Part shown: in pieces, positions 24,804 through 35,939 of the stretch
How the letters are laid out: the number at the start of each line of letters is the position of its first letter
Position numbering within the stretch: position 1 is the stretch's first letter
Source: Candidatus Flexifilum breve
GTDB taxonomy: Bacteria > Chloroflexota > Anaerolineae > Aggregatilineales > Phototrophicaceae
Direction: 5' to 3'
NCBI GenBank assembly: GCA_016717205.1
Contig: JADKGC010000007.1
Location: 310,001 to 374,000 of the forward strand
DNA: 64,000 nucleotides
Program-made: the position numbers and the translations under genes
The notes under the pieces: generated by a model
The model's database searches: none
Told to the model about the DNA's origin: nothing
The model's input: the letters and a program-made list of their open reading frames with translations, nothing else

Positions 24804-24848
24804 CTCAGGCGAGGAGCAAGCCGGCTTAAGCCTTGTCCCTCGCCTGAG
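24804..24848. terminator. Long hairpin between convergent purH and DinB genes
   Basis: CTCAGGCGAGG (24804-24814) pairs perfectly with CCTCGCCTGAG (24838-24848); the loop itself contains a second small palindrome (AAGCCGGCTT). The right arm lies inside the 3' end of the DinB gene. There is no T run on either side, so it may be a stabilising 3' structure rather than a true intrinsic terminator. Confidence 0.5.
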
Positions 24849-25329
24849 CAACCCAATCTTGCCCCGTAACGCCGTGCTCTCCCAGTACAAGATTCAATTG
24901 CGCAGCATGTTCTTGGATATGACGCAAACTGTAGATTTGCAGTTCCAGAAAAGTGGGCTCCATCCAATCAAAGGTGCAAATCCGATATGCCTGCTCATCG
25001 GTCAGCGCCTCGATAACTGCTTTGCCCTTGGCGCGGCATTGATCCAAATAGTTCTTGATCTGCTCTTGGGTGTATGGTGTTTCCGGAAGCTTTCCTTTTA
25101 TGAAGGGCAACGGCGGGTTGAAGCCACTCAACGTGCCCGTCAGGTACATATCAGTCCAGAATAGAGTATGGTAGGCGATAAACCAGAATTGACCGTAACG
25201 TGCATCCTCATCGTCGTTCCAGAGTTGAACTGTCCACAGGTGGTCAGGGCATAGACGCAGCGCATCATCGAGCGTATCAAGCGCGGCACCATACTGCTGC
25301 CAGATGCTCGCCTTCAACCTATCATCCAT
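24826..25329 (-). CDS. DinB-family protein
   Basis: A 167-residue four-helix-bundle protein of the DinB/YfiT superfamily, whose members bind a metal through three histidines and are thiol transferases or stress proteins. Seen: YGQFWFIAYHTLFWTDMYL with the first histidine, and RHIQEHAAQLNLVLGEHG with the paired histidines near the C-terminus. Trp-rich helices are typical of this group. Substrate unknown. The start ATG has GGAGG upstream. Monocistronic and convergent with purH. Confidence 0.8.
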   Translation of the reverse strand: MDDRLKASIWQQYGAALDTLDDALRLCPDHLWTVQLWNDDEDARYGQFWFIAYHTLFWTDMYLTGTLSGFNPPLPFIKGKLPETPYTQEQIKNYLDQCRAKGKAVIEALTDEQAYRICTFDWMEPTFLELQIYSLRHIQEHAAQLNLVLGEHGVTGQDWVAQARDKA

Positions 25330-25415
25330 TTAGATACCTCCATTTTTTTTAGAAGTCTACCTATGATTCTGTTTTTGCACAAACGTTCTAAACTCTTGTC
25401 GCCGAATCTTCACTC

Positions 25416-25445
25416 TTGTCACGGTCAATCCCGGTCTGCTATACT
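25416..25445 (+). promoter_or_regulatory. Promoter of tRNA-Thr
   Basis: TTGTCA (25416-25421) and TATACT (25440-25445), 18 nt apart, end 13 nt before the tRNA. Confidence 0.7.
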
Positions 25446-25458
25446 ATTTTCAATGAGC

Positions 25459-25530
25459 GCCACCGTAGCTCAATGGCAGAGCATTCGCTTCGTAAGCGAG
25501 AGGTTAAGAGTTCGACTCTCTTCGGTGGCT
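25459..25530 (+). tRNA. tRNA-Thr (anticodon CGT)
   Basis: A 72-nt cloverleaf. Acceptor stem GCCACCG/CGGTGGC; D stem GCTC/GAGC; anticodon stem TTCGC/GCGAG with loop TTCGTAA, giving anticodon CGT (reads ACG); variable loop AGGTT; T stem AAGAG/CTCTT with loop TTCGACT; discriminator T. CCA is not encoded. A promoter lies just upstream and a terminator just downstream. Confidence 0.95.
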
Positions 25531-25537
25531 CTGATTT

Positions 25538-25574
25538 GCCCGCCTAGGTAACTTGCCTTCGCGGGCTTTTTTTT
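25538..25574 (+). terminator. Terminator of the tRNA-Thr transcript
   Basis: GCCCGC (25538-25543) pairs with GCGGGC (25561-25566), followed by eight T. It lies between the tRNA and the uridine kinase ATG, so the kinase is read through or from another start. Confidence 0.8.
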
Positions 25575-25589
25575 GAAGGAGCTACGAGC

Positions 25590-26243
25590 ATGAGTGAGCG
25601 CCCGCGTCCGGTCACGATTGCAGTCGCCGGGGGGACCGGTTCTGGTAAGACCACCGTCTCCAACGCGATCCTTGAACGTGTCGGCAGTCACAATATCGCT
25701 TATGTCCCTCACGATGCCTACTACAAAGATCTCAACAACATTCCCGCAGCCGACCGTGGCTTAGTGAATTTCGATCATCCCGATTCACTGGATACGCCGC
25801 TTATGCGCGAGCACATCATGACGTTGCAGAACTGGCAGCCTGCCGAACTTCCCGTCTATGACTTCACGCGCCACGCGCGCACGTTGCACACGCAGCATGT
25901 CGAACCGCAGCCCATTATTCTCGTCGAAGGCATCCTGATTTTCGCCGAACCAACACTGCGCCCGCTGTTTGATGTGAAAATCTTCGTGGATACGGACGCC
26001 GATATTCGCTTCATTCGCCGTCTCAAGCGCGATATCGCCGAGCGCGGCCGTACCGCCGAGTCGGTGATCAACCAGTACTTGCAGAGCGTGCGGCCCATGC
26101 ATATGGAATTTGTCGAGCCGAGCAAGCGCTACGCCGACGTGATCATCCCCGAAGGCGGCTTTAACATGGTTGCTATCGATATGGTCTCCGATCGCATTCG
26201 CGCCCTGCTCCGTCCGCCGCAGCCCGAAGTAAGCGGGGATTGA
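25590..26243 (+). CDS. udk: Uridine kinase
   Basis: Phosphorylates uridine and cytidine to UMP and CMP in pyrimidine salvage. The 217-residue protein has the P-loop AVAGGTGSGKTT (11-22), HDAYYKD with the catalytic Asp, the NFDHPDSLDTPLM segment, PVYDFTRHAR, EGILIF and the lid RRLKRDIAERGRT, all as in Udk. The ATG has GAAGGAG upstream, overlapping the end of the tRNA terminator T tract. Confidence 0.95.
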   Translation: MSERPRPVTIAVAGGTGSGKTTVSNAILERVGSHNIAYVPHDAYYKDLNNIPAADRGLVNFDHPDSLDTPLMREHIMTLQNWQPAELPVYDFTRHARTLHTQHVEPQPIILVEGILIFAEPTLRPLFDVKIFVDTDADIRFIRRLKRDIAERGRTAESVINQYLQSVRPMHMEFVEPSKRYADVIIPEGGFNMVAIDMVSDRIRALLRPPQPEVSGD

Positions 26244-26270
26244 CGCCGCCGCGCTCCGCGACATATACTA
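26241..26270 (+). promoter_or_regulatory. Promoter of the valS T-box leader
   Basis: TTGACG (26241-26246) and TATACT (26265-26270) are 18 nt apart. The -35 overlaps the udk stop codon. It is placed correctly to start the T-box RNA. Confidence 0.7.
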
Positions 26271-26284
26271 AACACCACAATCAA

Positions 26285-26556
26285 CGTTCCTAAGAACGAT
26301 GACCGGGAGGAGTAGGTTACTCCCCGCTGCGCCAGAGAATACAGGTCACCGGCTGAGAGCCTGTTCGCAGAGAGTTTCCGAAGGTCGCCCGCGAGTTGTG
26401 CTGTTGAACTAGAGTAAACAGCGCCGGGATACGCCCGTTATCGCGTCAGAGATTTCTGCTCGGCTTAGGCTCTCCTGTGCTTGAGTGACGCAGAAAAACA
26501 AGGTGGTACCGCGAACCCGAAGCCCCATTCGCCCTTGTGATGAATGGGGCTTTTCT
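26285..26556 (+). promoter_or_regulatory. T-box riboswitch controlling valS
   Basis: This fills the 328-nt gap before valS. The leader has the T-box AAGGTGGTACCGCG (26500-26513) whose TGGT (26504-26507) can pair with the ACCA end of uncharged tRNA-Val. In Stem I, CAGAGA with an ACAGG/CCTGT apical stem (about 26332-26364) is followed by GAAGGTCGCCC with GTC, a valine codon, at 26384-26386 in the specifier position. A terminator hairpin follows. Known mechanism: uncharged cognate tRNA binds, the antiterminator forms and valS is transcribed. The exact 5' end is inferred from the promoter. Confidence 0.93.
26521..26556 (+). terminator. Regulated terminator of the valS T-box
   Basis: Perfect 10-bp stem AGCCCCATTC (26521-26530) / GAATGGGGCT (26542-26551) and a TTTTC tail, located just after the T-box sequence. 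Confidence 0.9.
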
Positions 26557-26571
26557 ATTGGGAGCGCGTCA

Positions 26572-29202
<2,631 letters not shown>

Positions 29203-29211
29203 TTGATAGAC

Positions 29212-29245
29212 CACAGCGGGGCGTTGAGCACGCCCCGCTGTGTTT
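29212..29245. terminator. Terminator between valS and the HEAT gene
   Basis: A perfect 13-bp stem CACAGCGGGGCGT (29212-29224) / ACGCCCCGCTGTG (29230-29242) with a 5-nt loop and TTT tail on the plus strand. The stop codon of the convergent HEAT gene starts at the tail, so it may serve both. Confidence 0.85.
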
Positions 29246-29462
29246 ACTTATGCTGGTTTTTAACAAAGAGCGCGCGTCCCGCTTCCTGAGCGGCTTTGCG
29301 GACCACCTGATCACTGTCATGCTTATAGACTTCCTGTAAGGCGCCCAACGCCTCCGGGTCGCCCAGCTCTTTCAGTTCTTCGATTGACTTGAGCCGGACA
29401 TCGACATTCTTGTCTTTAAGTCGGCCAACATGATAAGCCACTAATTTCTTATTGACGCTCAC
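29244..29462 (-). CDS. Small HEAT-repeat protein
   Basis: A 72-residue protein that is almost entirely two HEAT-like helical hairpins: LVAYHVGRLKDKNVDVRLKS-IEELKELGDPEALGALQEVY and KHDSDQVVRKAAQEAGRALF. Such short HEAT proteins usually bind other proteins; no catalytic site is present. Monocistronic, with AGGAGA upstream of the ATG and TATAAT on the minus strand at 29493-29488. Convergent with valS. Confidence 0.8.
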   Translation of the reverse strand: MSVNKKLVAYHVGRLKDKNVDVRLKSIEELKELGDPEALGALQEVYKHDSDQVVRKAAQEAGRALFVKNQHK

Positions 29463-29583
29463 GTCATCTCCTTTCGCAGTCTTACATATTATAACAGCAC
29501 ATGTAATCGCCAGAGCGCAATACTTCGCCTCATTTCCCCATGTTATAATCGGTCAGGATTGGCGAGGCAACGGGAGATCTTCA

Positions 29584-30555
29584 GTGATCAATCATGCGGT
29601 GGTGGTGGCGATTGGCAATGCGGCGCATCAGAGCAAGCTGACTTACAATCGACCTCGCGCCATGCTCCCGGCGCTCGGAAAACCGCTCGTCGTGCGCGTC
29701 ATGGATCGCTTACTGCGCGGCGGCGTGCGCAATTACACGGTCATTGTTGGTGAGCAGGAAGGCGCGGTCGCCGCATTTCTGAACGCGCATTGGGTTGCCA
29801 ATGCCACGGTCGATTTTGTGCTCCAATCCACCAACCAGACCCTCACCCAAACGCTAGGCGAAATCGCTCGCCAGCATGCCGAACCCTTTGTGCTCACCAG
29901 CTACAACAGCTTTGCCCATCTCAACTTTGCTGATCGCTTGTGCCGCCGCTTCATGAGCATGTCGGATGTTCCGCTTATGTTGAGTGGTGCCGGGGCCAGT
30001 CTCACCGAGTCCCTGTTCACGCGCTACGCGATGCTCGCCGATTCAACTACCGTTAGTCGAATTGCTCCGCATCAGGAGGGGCAAGCCTACATTCTGACCG
30101 ATATGTCCATTTGTGGGTTGCCCTTTATCGATTATCTCGCCGCCCTGCCTGCTGCAGACGGGGGGCTGCTGTGCGCGGATCTCGCCAGCATTTATGAGCG
30201 CTATGTCAATCAGGGCGGCAGTGCTTCGATTGTGCCGACGAGCTGGTCGCTGCAAATCGATCAGGATGCCGACCTGCTCACGCTCCAGCGCCACTTGCTG
30301 GATGAAGAGCAGGATGGTCATCTGCTGAGCGAAATTCCGCCGACTGTTCAGGTGATCCCTCCCGTGCGTATTGATCCGCAGGTGAGCATCGGCCAATCGG
30401 CCCGAATCGGCCCGTACGTCTATCTGGAGAGCGGTTGCAGCATCGGCGAGGGGGCTGTTGTCGAGAATGCGCTCATCCTCAATAAAGTCACGGTGCCAGC
30501 GGGTACACACGTCCGCGACGCGCTTGTCGCGACCCGGGCCACGATCCATGTCTAG
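29584..30555 (+). CDS. GlmU/NDP-sugar nucleotidyltransferase-like protein with hexapeptide C-terminus
   Basis: A 323-residue protein with an N-terminal nucleotidyltransferase-like fold and a short left-handed beta-helix at the end (VSIGQSARIGPYVYLESGCSIGEGAVVENALILNK). The usual GxGTRLxPLTxxxPKPLxP start is altered: AIGNAAHQSKLTYNRPRAMLPALGKPLV, so the Gly-rich loop is missing although the PRAMLP part remains. It may bind rather than make a sugar nucleotide. GTG 29584 has GGGAGA upstream and starts just before the conserved region; upstream in-frame codons are not supported. A TATAAT lies at 29544-29549. Confidence 0.65.
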   Translation: MINHAVVVAIGNAAHQSKLTYNRPRAMLPALGKPLVVRVMDRLLRGGVRNYTVIVGEQEGAVAAFLNAHWVANATVDFVLQSTNQTLTQTLGEIARQHAEPFVLTSYNSFAHLNFADRLCRRFMSMSDVPLMLSGAGASLTESLFTRYAMLADSTTVSRIAPHQEGQAYILTDMSICGLPFIDYLAALPAADGGLLCADLASIYERYVNQGGSASIVPTSWSLQIDQDADLLTLQRHLLDEEQDGHLLSEIPPTVQVIPPVRIDPQVSIGQSARIGPYVYLESGCSIGEGAVVENALILNKVTVPAGTHVRDALVATRATIHV

Positions 30556-30623
30556 AAATCTAGTCCGCTTCGGCGCTATAATGACGCCCGATCGCGTCCA
30601 AGTACCGACTCGAGGGTGAACGT

Positions 30624-31961
30624 TTGGCTCAATCCTATAAGCTATGTCCAATCTGCGGCACAGCAGCGCATCGCAACGCGGTCATGTGCAGCACATGTGG
30701 CACATCGCTGACTGATGTTCAGCCAACTTCTGACCGCCCGAAAACTACCCCGGCGCAACCCGCTTATGATCGACGCTATGGCGAGACCGACCTGCTGGAA
30801 GGCGAGGTTTCTAACCGTGGGCAGGTCTTCATCCTCGGCGGCTTATTAACCGTCGCCCTGCTGCTGTGCGGCGCAATTGTGCTCTTTGTTGGTCAGGGGA
30901 TGTTCAATAATCGCCCGGCGCCGACGCCGACCACGGCCAATGCGACGCAAGCCCCGGTCCTCGGGCAAGAGAGCATCGTCGTGACCAATACGCCGCGTCC
31001 CACGGTCATCTTTGCGACCGTGACGCCACCCCCACCCTCGCCGACGCTCACCCCCACCGAAGGGCCGTGCGTCCAGCACGTTGACCCCGGTGATGATCTG
31101 ATCAGCATGGCGTGGGCCTGTGGGCATCGCAGCCTCGACGTTATGCCCCTAATCCTCGAAATGAACGATCTAGCCTCGGCGGAACTCATCCAGCTTGGGC
31201 AAGACATCCTGATTCCGCGTCCGACCCTGACGGCCGATCCGAATGCGGGTGCTGCCGGTCCGGAAGCCCACACGGTGGCGAACGCCTCGACCGCCGCGCC
31301 GACCGATGAAGCGCCGCTCGCCGATGCCGTCGATCTGCAAGATCCACTGGTTATGCCCACGGAAACCCTGCTCCCCGGCATCATGTGGCATCAGGTTCAG
31401 CCGAACGAAACCATGCTGGTGATCGCGTCAACGTACCGCACCAGTGCAGAAGTTTTGGCGCAGTTGAACCCGGAAATCACGTTTTCGCAGTGTGATTATA
31501 GTCTGGACAGCGGTGGGCCGACCTGTACCGTGCTGCTTGTCGCCGGGCAGAACATGCGTGTCCCCGCCCCCACGCCGACGCCCACCCTGTCGCCAACCCT
31601 CTCGGGCAGCGAAACACCCACGCCGACGCTCACGCCGACGTTCAATGCCCCCAACTTGTTCAATCCACCCGACCGCGCGCTCTTTCAGCGTGACGCCTTG
31701 ATCACGCTGCGCTGGGTGGGCACGGGCACGCTCGGCGCGGACGAAGTCTACGTGATCACGATGGAAGACTTGACCGCCAATACGACCTATACGGGCGAGA
31801 CAGACGAGCTTTACTTCATCGTTCCGCCGGAATGGCAAGGCACCGACGCGCGCTGGCACGACTTCCGCTGGTCAATCAGCGTCGTGCGCCACTCATCACC
31901 TAATCAACCGATTTTCACGACAGGTACCCGGCTTTTCACATGGGAATCGCGCAATGAATAA
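30624..31961 (+). CDS. Membrane-anchored zinc-ribbon/LysM protein with Thr-Pro linkers
   Basis: A 445-residue protein. A cytoplasmic zinc ribbon (CPICG at 8-12, CSTCG at 22-26) precedes one membrane segment (about 67-90), then Thr-Pro-rich linkers alternate with two LysM-like modules (about 150-200, VDPGDDLISMAWACGH... QLGQDILIPRP; about 255-315, VQPNETMLVIASTYRTS...AGQNMRVP). The C-terminal domain (about 345-445) is an Ig-like sandwich shared with the next gene. LysM binds peptidoglycan or chitin, so the protein probably links membrane and wall. TTG start with GAGGGTGA upstream, TATAAT at 30577-30582. It overlaps its paralogue by 8 nt. Confidence 0.75.
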   Translation: MAQSYKLCPICGTAAHRNAVMCSTCGTSLTDVQPTSDRPKTTPAQPAYDRRYGETDLLEGEVSNRGQVFILGGLLTVALLLCGAIVLFVGQGMFNNRPAPTPTTANATQAPVLGQESIVVTNTPRPTVIFATVTPPPPSPTLTPTEGPCVQHVDPGDDLISMAWACGHRSLDVMPLILEMNDLASAELIQLGQDILIPRPTLTADPNAGAAGPEAHTVANASTAAPTDEAPLADAVDLQDPLVMPTETLLPGIMWHQVQPNETMLVIASTYRTSAEVLAQLNPEITFSQCDYSLDSGGPTCTVLLVAGQNMRVPAPTPTPTLSPTLSGSETPTPTLTPTFNAPNLFNPPDRALFQRDALITLRWVGTGTLGADEVYVITMEDLTANTTYTGETDELYFIVPPEWQGTDARWHDFRWSISVVRHSSPNQPIFTTGTRLFTWESRNE

Positions 31962-33015
31962 ATCAATTATGCTCATCGCCTTGGCGATGCTGTTGCTTGC
32001 TGCCTGTGAACTGCAATCGATCCCGACAGGGCAAACGCCGACTCCACCCCCCACCGAGCAGATCAGCACGCCGACCGCGAGTCCCACGCTCACCGCCACT
32101 GCAGAGCCCATGCTCGCGACCGAGACGCCGTCTGCCACGCCGGAACCACCATCGGCGACCCCGACATCTACAGAAACGCCAAATCCGTATGCCACGTATG
32201 TCATTCAGCAAGGCGACACGCTCATCTACATCGTCCAGTTATTTGGTCATCGGGATCTGGCGGTCATCGACGAAGTGATTCGCCTCAACCCAAACATCAC
32301 GAGTCAGGATCGCCTGCCGGGCGCCGGTTCGTCGATCACAATTCCGCTCCCGACCGCGACGTTTACGCCCGAAGGCTTCGCCTTGACCGCCTCGGCGCAG
32401 CCGCCACAAGTCGCGCAGATTCGCCTTCCGGTCGACACGGAGATTATTCAGGTCCCGGTGCAGGAAGGCATCACGATTCTTGGGATCGCCCAGCAATACA
32501 ATACGACGCTGCCCATCATGGCGACGCTCAACCCGCAGCTTGGTTTCTTCAACTGTGATTTCGATAACCCAAGTGGTGGCCCGGACTGCACGGTGATCCT
32601 CAGCCCCGGCGATGTCGTGAGTGTCCCCGCCCTAACGCCGACGCCGACCCTCTCACCGACTTTCTCGGGCAATGAAACGGCCACGCCGACGCCCACTTAC
32701 ATCCCGCCCATCGCCTTCTTCCCGCAGCAGGACGCAGTCGTCTCACCGGTGAGCTTTGCGCTCCAGTGGCTGAGCGTCGGCATTCTCAACGCGAATGAGA
32801 CGTATCTGGTGGAGATTCAGGATACCGTGTCGGGGGTGCAACAAATCGATGTGACGCGCAATACGTCGTACCGCCTGCCCGAATCACTGATTCCAGCAGA
32901 TGGGCAACCGCACGTCATGCGCTGGCGCGTGTCCGTCGCCGTACCCAATGAGCAAGGGGCTTACCGCTTCATCAGCGAAGGCGCCTGGCACAGCTTCACC
33001 TGGCAGAGTCGTTAA
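31954..33015 (+). CDS. LysM lipoprotein, paralogue of the preceding gene
   Basis: A 353-residue lipoprotein (lipobox LLLAAC, Cys18). After a Thr-Pro linker come two LysM-like modules (about 84-135, YVIQQGDTLIYIVQLFGH; about 165-225, VPVQEGITILGIAQQYNT) and the same C-terminal sandwich as in the previous protein. The two share a run near LNPxxxFxxCDxxxxSGGPxCTV followed by TPTPTLSPT, so they came from a tandem duplication and later took different membrane anchors. Function unknown; a wall-associated structural or sensing role is inferred. Confidence 0.75.
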   Translation: MNKSIMLIALAMLLLAACELQSIPTGQTPTPPPTEQISTPTASPTLTATAEPMLATETPSATPEPPSATPTSTETPNPYATYVIQQGDTLIYIVQLFGHRDLAVIDEVIRLNPNITSQDRLPGAGSSITIPLPTATFTPEGFALTASAQPPQVAQIRLPVDTEIIQVPVQEGITILGIAQQYNTTLPIMATLNPQLGFFNCDFDNPSGGPDCTVILSPGDVVSVPALTPTPTLSPTFSGNETATPTPTYIPPIAFFPQQDAVVSPVSFALQWLSVGILNANETYLVEIQDTVSGVQQIDVTRNTSYRLPESLIPADGQPHVMRWRVSVAVPNEQGAYRFISEGAWHSFTWQSR

Positions 33016-33026
33016 ACGAGACTAGC

Positions 33027-34781
33027 TCACGCGCCGAGCCGTCCAAATTCGCGCGCGAGGCGATCATTGCTCATGTGAATCATCGTCGGGCGTCCGTGCG
33101 GACAGGTAAGCGGGGACTGGCAGCGTTCTAGTTGGCGAATCAGTCCCTGCATTTGCTCGTAACTGAGCACTTGCCCGGCCTTCACAGCGGCTTGTTTGCA
33201 TACGCGCATGACGATCTTGTCTTCAATCGATTCCATACCCGGCTTATTGCCCTGCTCCAGATCATCAATGATCCCGCGAATTAATTCGCTCGGCTCGACA
33301 TCGGACAAAATTGCCGGGACCGCGCGCACGATGAAAATGTTCGGGCCAAACGGTTCCAGTTGAAAGCCGAGTTCGCTCAGCAGCGGCAGCTTTTCCTCGA
33401 TCAAGCGGGCTTCGGCTGGCGCAACCTGCACGCTTTCGGGCGTCAAGGCCAACTGCGCGACCGTTTTCTGCCGGGTATATTCCGCCATGAACTGTTCATA
33501 GAGAATCCGCTCATGCGCGGCATGTTGATCGACGAGATACATCCCCGCTGGAGCTTCTGCGACGATGTAACTGGCAGCAATCTGCCCCACCACGCGCAGC
33601 ATCGGCAGGGTGCGCGGTTGTGTTGGCTGCCCCAAGCCAATAGGAATTGCGGTCGGATCGTCGTCGTTTTCCGCATAATCCGGCTGCATCCGCTGCCGCG
33701 CGTGCTGCCCCGGTGACTCCATAGGCAGTTCCAACCGCTGCTGTTCTTCAAACTGGTGATACTGCGGTGCTTGGCCGCGCATGGTGGGCGTCTGCGCCCC
33801 GCCGATAATCGCGCGGCGCACCGCGCGCTGCATGGCGCTGAAGGCGGCATCGTGGTCACGAAAGCGGATTTCAGCTTTCGTCGGGTGCACATTCACGTCG
33901 ACGTCCTCGGGATTGAGCGTCAACATCAGAATCGCAATGGGATAGCGTCCCGTCATCAGGAGCGTGTGATAGGCCTGCACGACCGCATGGGTGAGCCCGG
34001 TATCCTGCACATAGCGTCCATTCACGAACAGGGTGATGCGCGACCGATCCGCCCGGTTGAGACTAGGCGCGGAGGCAAAGCCATAGATCGCGATATCATT
34101 GTGCGTATCGTCGACTTCGACCATATTCTTCAGGTGATCGAGGCCGAGCGCGTTGACAATCACATCGGCGAGATTGCCGCCGCCGTTCGTCCGAAAGACC
34201 TCACGCCCATCCTGTTCCAGATGAAACGCGACATGGGGGTAGGCCATCGCGTAGCGCGTCACCACCGATGCGATCTGGCGTTTCTCGCTCATCTCACCTT
34301 TGAGGAACTTGAGGCGCGCGGGCGTATTGTAGAACAAATTCTCCACGGTGATGACTGTGCCTGCGGGCACCCCCACCGGCTTGCGCTGCCGAATTTCACC
34401 ACCTTCGACCACCAGCGCCGTCCCGATGTTTTCCGCTTGATTCCGCGAGGTGAGCTTGATCTGGCTGACTGAGGCGATACTTGCGAGCGCTTCACCGCGA
34501 AAACCCAGCGTCTGGATGCGATAGAGATCGCTGGCGGTCTCCAATTTGCTGGTCGCGTGGCGTAGAAACGCTAGTTCTATCTCCGCCGCTTCAATGCCGC
34601 AGCCATCGTCGCTGATTTGAATGCGCTTGCGTCCGTCTCCGGTGATTGACAGGCGAATATGCCGTGCCCCGGCATCCAGCGAATTTTCCAGCAGCTCTTT
34701 GACGACCGAGGTCGGCCGTTCGACCACCTCACCCGCCGCAATCTGCGCCACGACATCTTGGGACAGCACATGAATCGCCAT
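33027..34781 (-). CDS. mutL: DNA mismatch repair protein MutL
   Basis: Couples MutS mismatch recognition to strand nicking. The 584-residue protein has the GHKL ATPase motifs VVKELLENSLDAGA, DDGCGI and GFRGEALASIASVS, the transducer domain (VHPTKAEIRF), a variable linker about 330-390, and a C-terminal endonuclease domain with DQHAAHERILYE, QAAVKAGQ and CPHGRPT. The DQHAxxExxxxE metal motif means this is the self-nicking type used by bacteria without MutH. No mutS is in the window. It is convergent with the LysM gene 12 nt away. Confidence 0.96.
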   Translation of the reverse strand: MAIHVLSQDVVAQIAAGEVVERPTSVVKELLENSLDAGARHIRLSITGDGRKRIQISDDGCGIEAAEIELAFLRHATSKLETASDLYRIQTLGFRGEALASIASVSQIKLTSRNQAENIGTALVVEGGEIRQRKPVGVPAGTVITVENLFYNTPARLKFLKGEMSEKRQIASVVTRYAMAYPHVAFHLEQDGREVFRTNGGGNLADVIVNALGLDHLKNMVEVDDTHNDIAIYGFASAPSLNRADRSRITLFVNGRYVQDTGLTHAVVQAYHTLLMTGRYPIAILMLTLNPEDVDVNVHPTKAEIRFRDHDAAFSAMQRAVRRAIIGGAQTPTMRGQAPQYHQFEEQQRLELPMESPGQHARQRMQPDYAENDDDPTAIPIGLGQPTQPRTLPMLRVVGQIAASYIVAEAPAGMYLVDQHAAHERILYEQFMAEYTRQKTVAQLALTPESVQVAPAEARLIEEKLPLLSELGFQLEPFGPNIFIVRAVPAILSDVEPSELIRGIIDDLEQGNKPGMESIEDKIVMRVCKQAAVKAGQVLSYEQMQGLIRQLERCQSPLTCPHGRPTMIHMSNDRLAREFGRLGA

Positions 34782-34838
34782 ACGAGTTTACCTATTGAAC
34801 GTCTGTTCGCTTTATGCTAGCGGATGCGGTGGGAGCTT

Positions 34839-35879
34839 TCAATTGTGGATGATCAGGTTTTCGTCCTTGAGGGGAATGCTCAGGTAGAACGTGCTGCCCT
34901 TGCCTTCTTCGCTGCGCACCCAGGCATCACCGCCGTGGCGCTGCGCCGCACTCTTCACGATGAAGAGCCCCAACCCGCTCCCCTTGATCCGTTTGTGCTC
35001 TTGCCGCGCCAGCCGGACATGGCGTTGAAACAGCAGCTTCTGATTCTCGATGCTGATACCATAGCCGGTGTCGGTCACGGCAATAATCACACTGTTATTC
35101 TCACTGTAGACCGCCACGTGGACCTGCTGGCCGTTCGGCGTGTACTTGATGGCGTTATCAACCAAATTGGTCAACGCGCGTTCCAGCATATTTTTGTCGG
35201 CGTTGATGACGGGGACATTGTTGGCCACTTCGACCGTAATGGCCAGTTCACCCTTTTCCGCGGGCACCAGGTGATTCTGCACGATGCGATGCGCCATCTC
35301 GTCGAGATCGCACTGATCGCGATTCATCTCGTAGAAGCCAGTTTCCAGATCAAATCGACCCGCATCCTGAATGTTATCCACCAGTGAAGTGATCTGGGCG
35401 ATGCCAGACAAGACTTTCTCAACGAAATGCTCCTGCTTCTCATTGACCGGGCCAACCATCGCCAACATGTTAGCGAATCCCTGAATATAGGTCAGGGGAG
35501 AACGAATATCATGCGACACAATCCGCATGAATTCGGCTTGATTGCGGCTGACTTTTTTGAACTGCGTTACATCGCGCAGGATCAGGACGCTTGCATCGGC
35601 GTTTCCCTGCTGGTCGCGGGTTTCGTCGAGCCGGGGCACATACACCCGCCCATCCGCCGCGGTCCATTCCGGTAGCGGTTGACGTTCCAGCATGTAGGCG
35701 ATCAGTTCCTCCGCCTTGAGGATCGTGCGCAGTTCCGTACCCGACTCCGATTGACCGAATAACGTCTCGGCGGCTGGATTCATGAGCAGTAGGCGCTGTT
35801 GACCATCAAACACGAGCACCGGATCGGGGAGATTCAGCAGGATTAACGAGAGAACGCGATGGGACAATTCAAGATTCAT
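34839..35879 (-). CDS. PAS-domain sensor histidine kinase (soluble)
   Basis: A 346-residue kinase without membrane segments: PAS domain (about 10-115, LPDPVLVFDGQQRLLLMNPAAETLFG), dimerisation/phosphoacceptor domain with His in FMRIVSHDIRSPLTYIQGF, and HATPase with NLVDNAIKYTPNG (N box), DTGYGIS (G1) and GSGLGLFIV (G2). ATG 35879 is preferred to an upstream one: it has AGAGGAA 8 nt before it and fits the domain border. Divergent from the receiver-MinD gene 134 nt away, so the two may form a sensor and response pair; this is inferred from position. Confidence 0.88.
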   Translation of the reverse strand: MNLELSHRVLSLILLNLPDPVLVFDGQQRLLLMNPAAETLFGQSESGTELRTILKAEELIAYMLERQPLPEWTAADGRVYVPRLDETRDQQGNADASVLILRDVTQFKKVSRNQAEFMRIVSHDIRSPLTYIQGFANMLAMVGPVNEKQEHFVEKVLSGIAQITSLVDNIQDAGRFDLETGFYEMNRDQCDLDEMAHRIVQNHLVPAEKGELAITVEVANNVPVINADKNMLERALTNLVDNAIKYTPNGQQVHVAVYSENNSVIIAVTDTGYGISIENQKLLFQRHVRLARQEHKRIKGSGLGLFIVKSAAQRHGGDAWVRSEEGKGSTFYLSIPLKDENLIIHN

Positions 35880-35939
35880 GGAAATTCCTCTGACGCTCAA
35901 CGCAGCGTACTCCCCCTCATTATACCGGATCGGGGTTGC

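Noticed and set aside
25363..25551. A 62-codon frame over the tRNA-Thr gene
   Set aside because: It runs straight through a perfect tRNA cloverleaf and its promoter.
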